From Amblyornis subalaris (lineage: Eukaryota; Chordata; Aves; Passeriformes; Ptilonorhynchidae): a stretch of 64,000 nt of DNA. The stretch covers positions 372,001 through 436,000 of the forward strand of contig JACAXG010000052.1 in the NCBI GenBank assembly GCA_018881555.1, written 5' to 3'. Shown in pieces: positions 63,001 through 64,000 of the stretch (position 1 is its first letter; every line of letters starts with the position of its first letter). The notes below the pieces were generated by a model. The model ran no database searches and had not been told where the DNA came from. It worked only from the letters and a program-made list of their open reading frames with translations. The translations under genes were made by a program, and so were the position numbers.

Positions 63001-64000
63001 CGCTTTTGTCCAGGGGGATTCCCAGGTGGCATCTTTGTAGATAGACAGAAATGCCCCTCTGCTTATGACAGGCTTCTGGTCCTCCATGACAAGCCCTCAG
63101 CCATTTGCCATACGTGAGAGATGTCTGTAAAGCTTCTGCCTCCCAGTTTTGTCCACACCAGTTTGCATGCAGCCCTTGCCTTTGCCTCAAAGGGGACTCA
63201 CTTTTAGTTTTGACTGCAGCAATGTTGACTCTGACACACTCAACTCCCACCCATTCCTTTCTCAAGGAAAAGCCAATTGAATTCGTGATGAGATTTCACT
63301 GAGGGGATGCAGTCAAAGGACTCTGGGAATTGGCACATATTTTCTGAAGTCTGCCAATGTTTTTGAGATCACAGGTTGAAAGTTGCAGTAGATGACATGA
63401 AGTTATTATTTTAAGATGTGAAATAAAATATATGGGACTTAAATTAAAAAGGAAACATTCATGTTAGTGAAATATTTACTGTAGTAGATGCTTATGGTAA
63501 TCATATTCAAGTTTTAGGCCAAAGATTTTGTTAATTGCTGGCAGAGATGTTGTCAAACTTGGTAAGAAACTTAAGAGCAACAAAACAGGGTGTATTGGCC
63601 TGGGGTCTGGCCTGGGTCCCAAACACAGAGAAGGACAGCTTTGGCAGCTGAATTCAGGAATCAAGACCCATCCTACCAAGAGCATCTGTAACTCCTTGGC
63701 CAAGAGGCAATCTTTTGCCTGTAGGTGGGATCCTGATTCTCCACTTACTGCTTCTGTCTTTTTGAAATAAAGTCTTTGTTACACACGCCCGGGTTTACCC
63801 ACACAGTTCCTTTGAAGGTACAGTCAACCCATGCTACAGTTCTTATCAAAAGGCTATGTCTGTTGGGAAGTGTAAAGAGAAAAAGTCACCCAGACTCACT
63901 GATGCTGCTTTGATTTACCTGACAAACTAGCATTACTCATGTTTTGGGGGCTAGTATGGTTAGAAAGATTTGTAATATTAAACTGTTCACATGCCATACA
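54026..64000. other. AT-rich non-coding stretch to the end of the window
   Basis: No gene was recognised. Open segments of 124 codons (59674-60048, minus), 146 codons (60339-60779, minus), 118 codons (60712-61068, plus) and 131 codons (62067-62462, plus) show no known motif and no splice or start context that stands out. A stretch of mixed composition around 61.64-62.11 kb contains forkhead- and octamer-like words and could be a conserved element. An AATAAA at about 63767 lies in a slightly GC-richer segment but has no recognisable upstream transcript. Single N bases are absent from about 55.3 kb to the end. Confidence 0.65.

Noticed and set aside
63528..63790. 80-codon frame with AATAAA at its end, resembling a transcript 3' end or LTR end
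   Set aside because: No TG/CA borders, no TATA box and no protein similarity; AATAAA is frequent in this DNA.
1..64000. tRNA, snRNA, rRNA, CRISPR array or prokaryotic operon
   Set aside because: No B-box, U6, 5S or similar sequence was recognised and there is no regularly spaced repeat; the window is vertebrate.

Overview
This is AT-rich vertebrate DNA, almost certainly from a bird. I find no gene in it that I can recognise. The bird assignment rests on three copies of the CR1 LINE, one ending in the tandem 8-mer tail typical of CR1, and on one LTR whose sequence I recognise from memory as a family abundant in neoavian genomes. About forty isolated single N bases are scattered through the window, as expected of a vertebrate assembly with unresolved single positions. 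Nothing prokaryotic is present: no dense long ORFs, operons, CRISPR array or insertion sequence.

Layout from left to right: 1-8539 is AT-rich non-coding DNA with small repeats. 8540-8645 is an old CR1 3'-end remnant (minus). 8646-13484 shows nothing definite. 13485-13828 is a 5'-truncated CR1 with an intact 3' end (plus). 13829-23489 is non-coding, with a few splice-site-like signals. 23490-24300 is a longer, broken CR1 fragment carrying part of the reverse transcriptase region (minus). 24301-43117 is a long AT-rich stretch in which 25930-26260, 34751-34861 and 35657-35695 look like possible exons. 43118-43667 is a solo LTR (plus) with its own TATA box and polyadenylation signal. 43668-64000 is again mainly non-coding; it holds a long purine tract, possible exons at 50200-50334 (plus) and 53938-54025 (minus), and a stretch near 61.6-62.1 kb that could be a conserved regulatory element.

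The likeliest reading is an intergenic region or a large intron on a bird chromosome. The candidate exons are the only hint of host genes. They are open segments bounded by good splice-site matches, but in 64 kb read on both strands a few such segments are expected by chance, so each has low confidence. I see no evidence of a new biological system. The observations most worth testing are the two candidate exons at 34751-34861 and 53938-54025.
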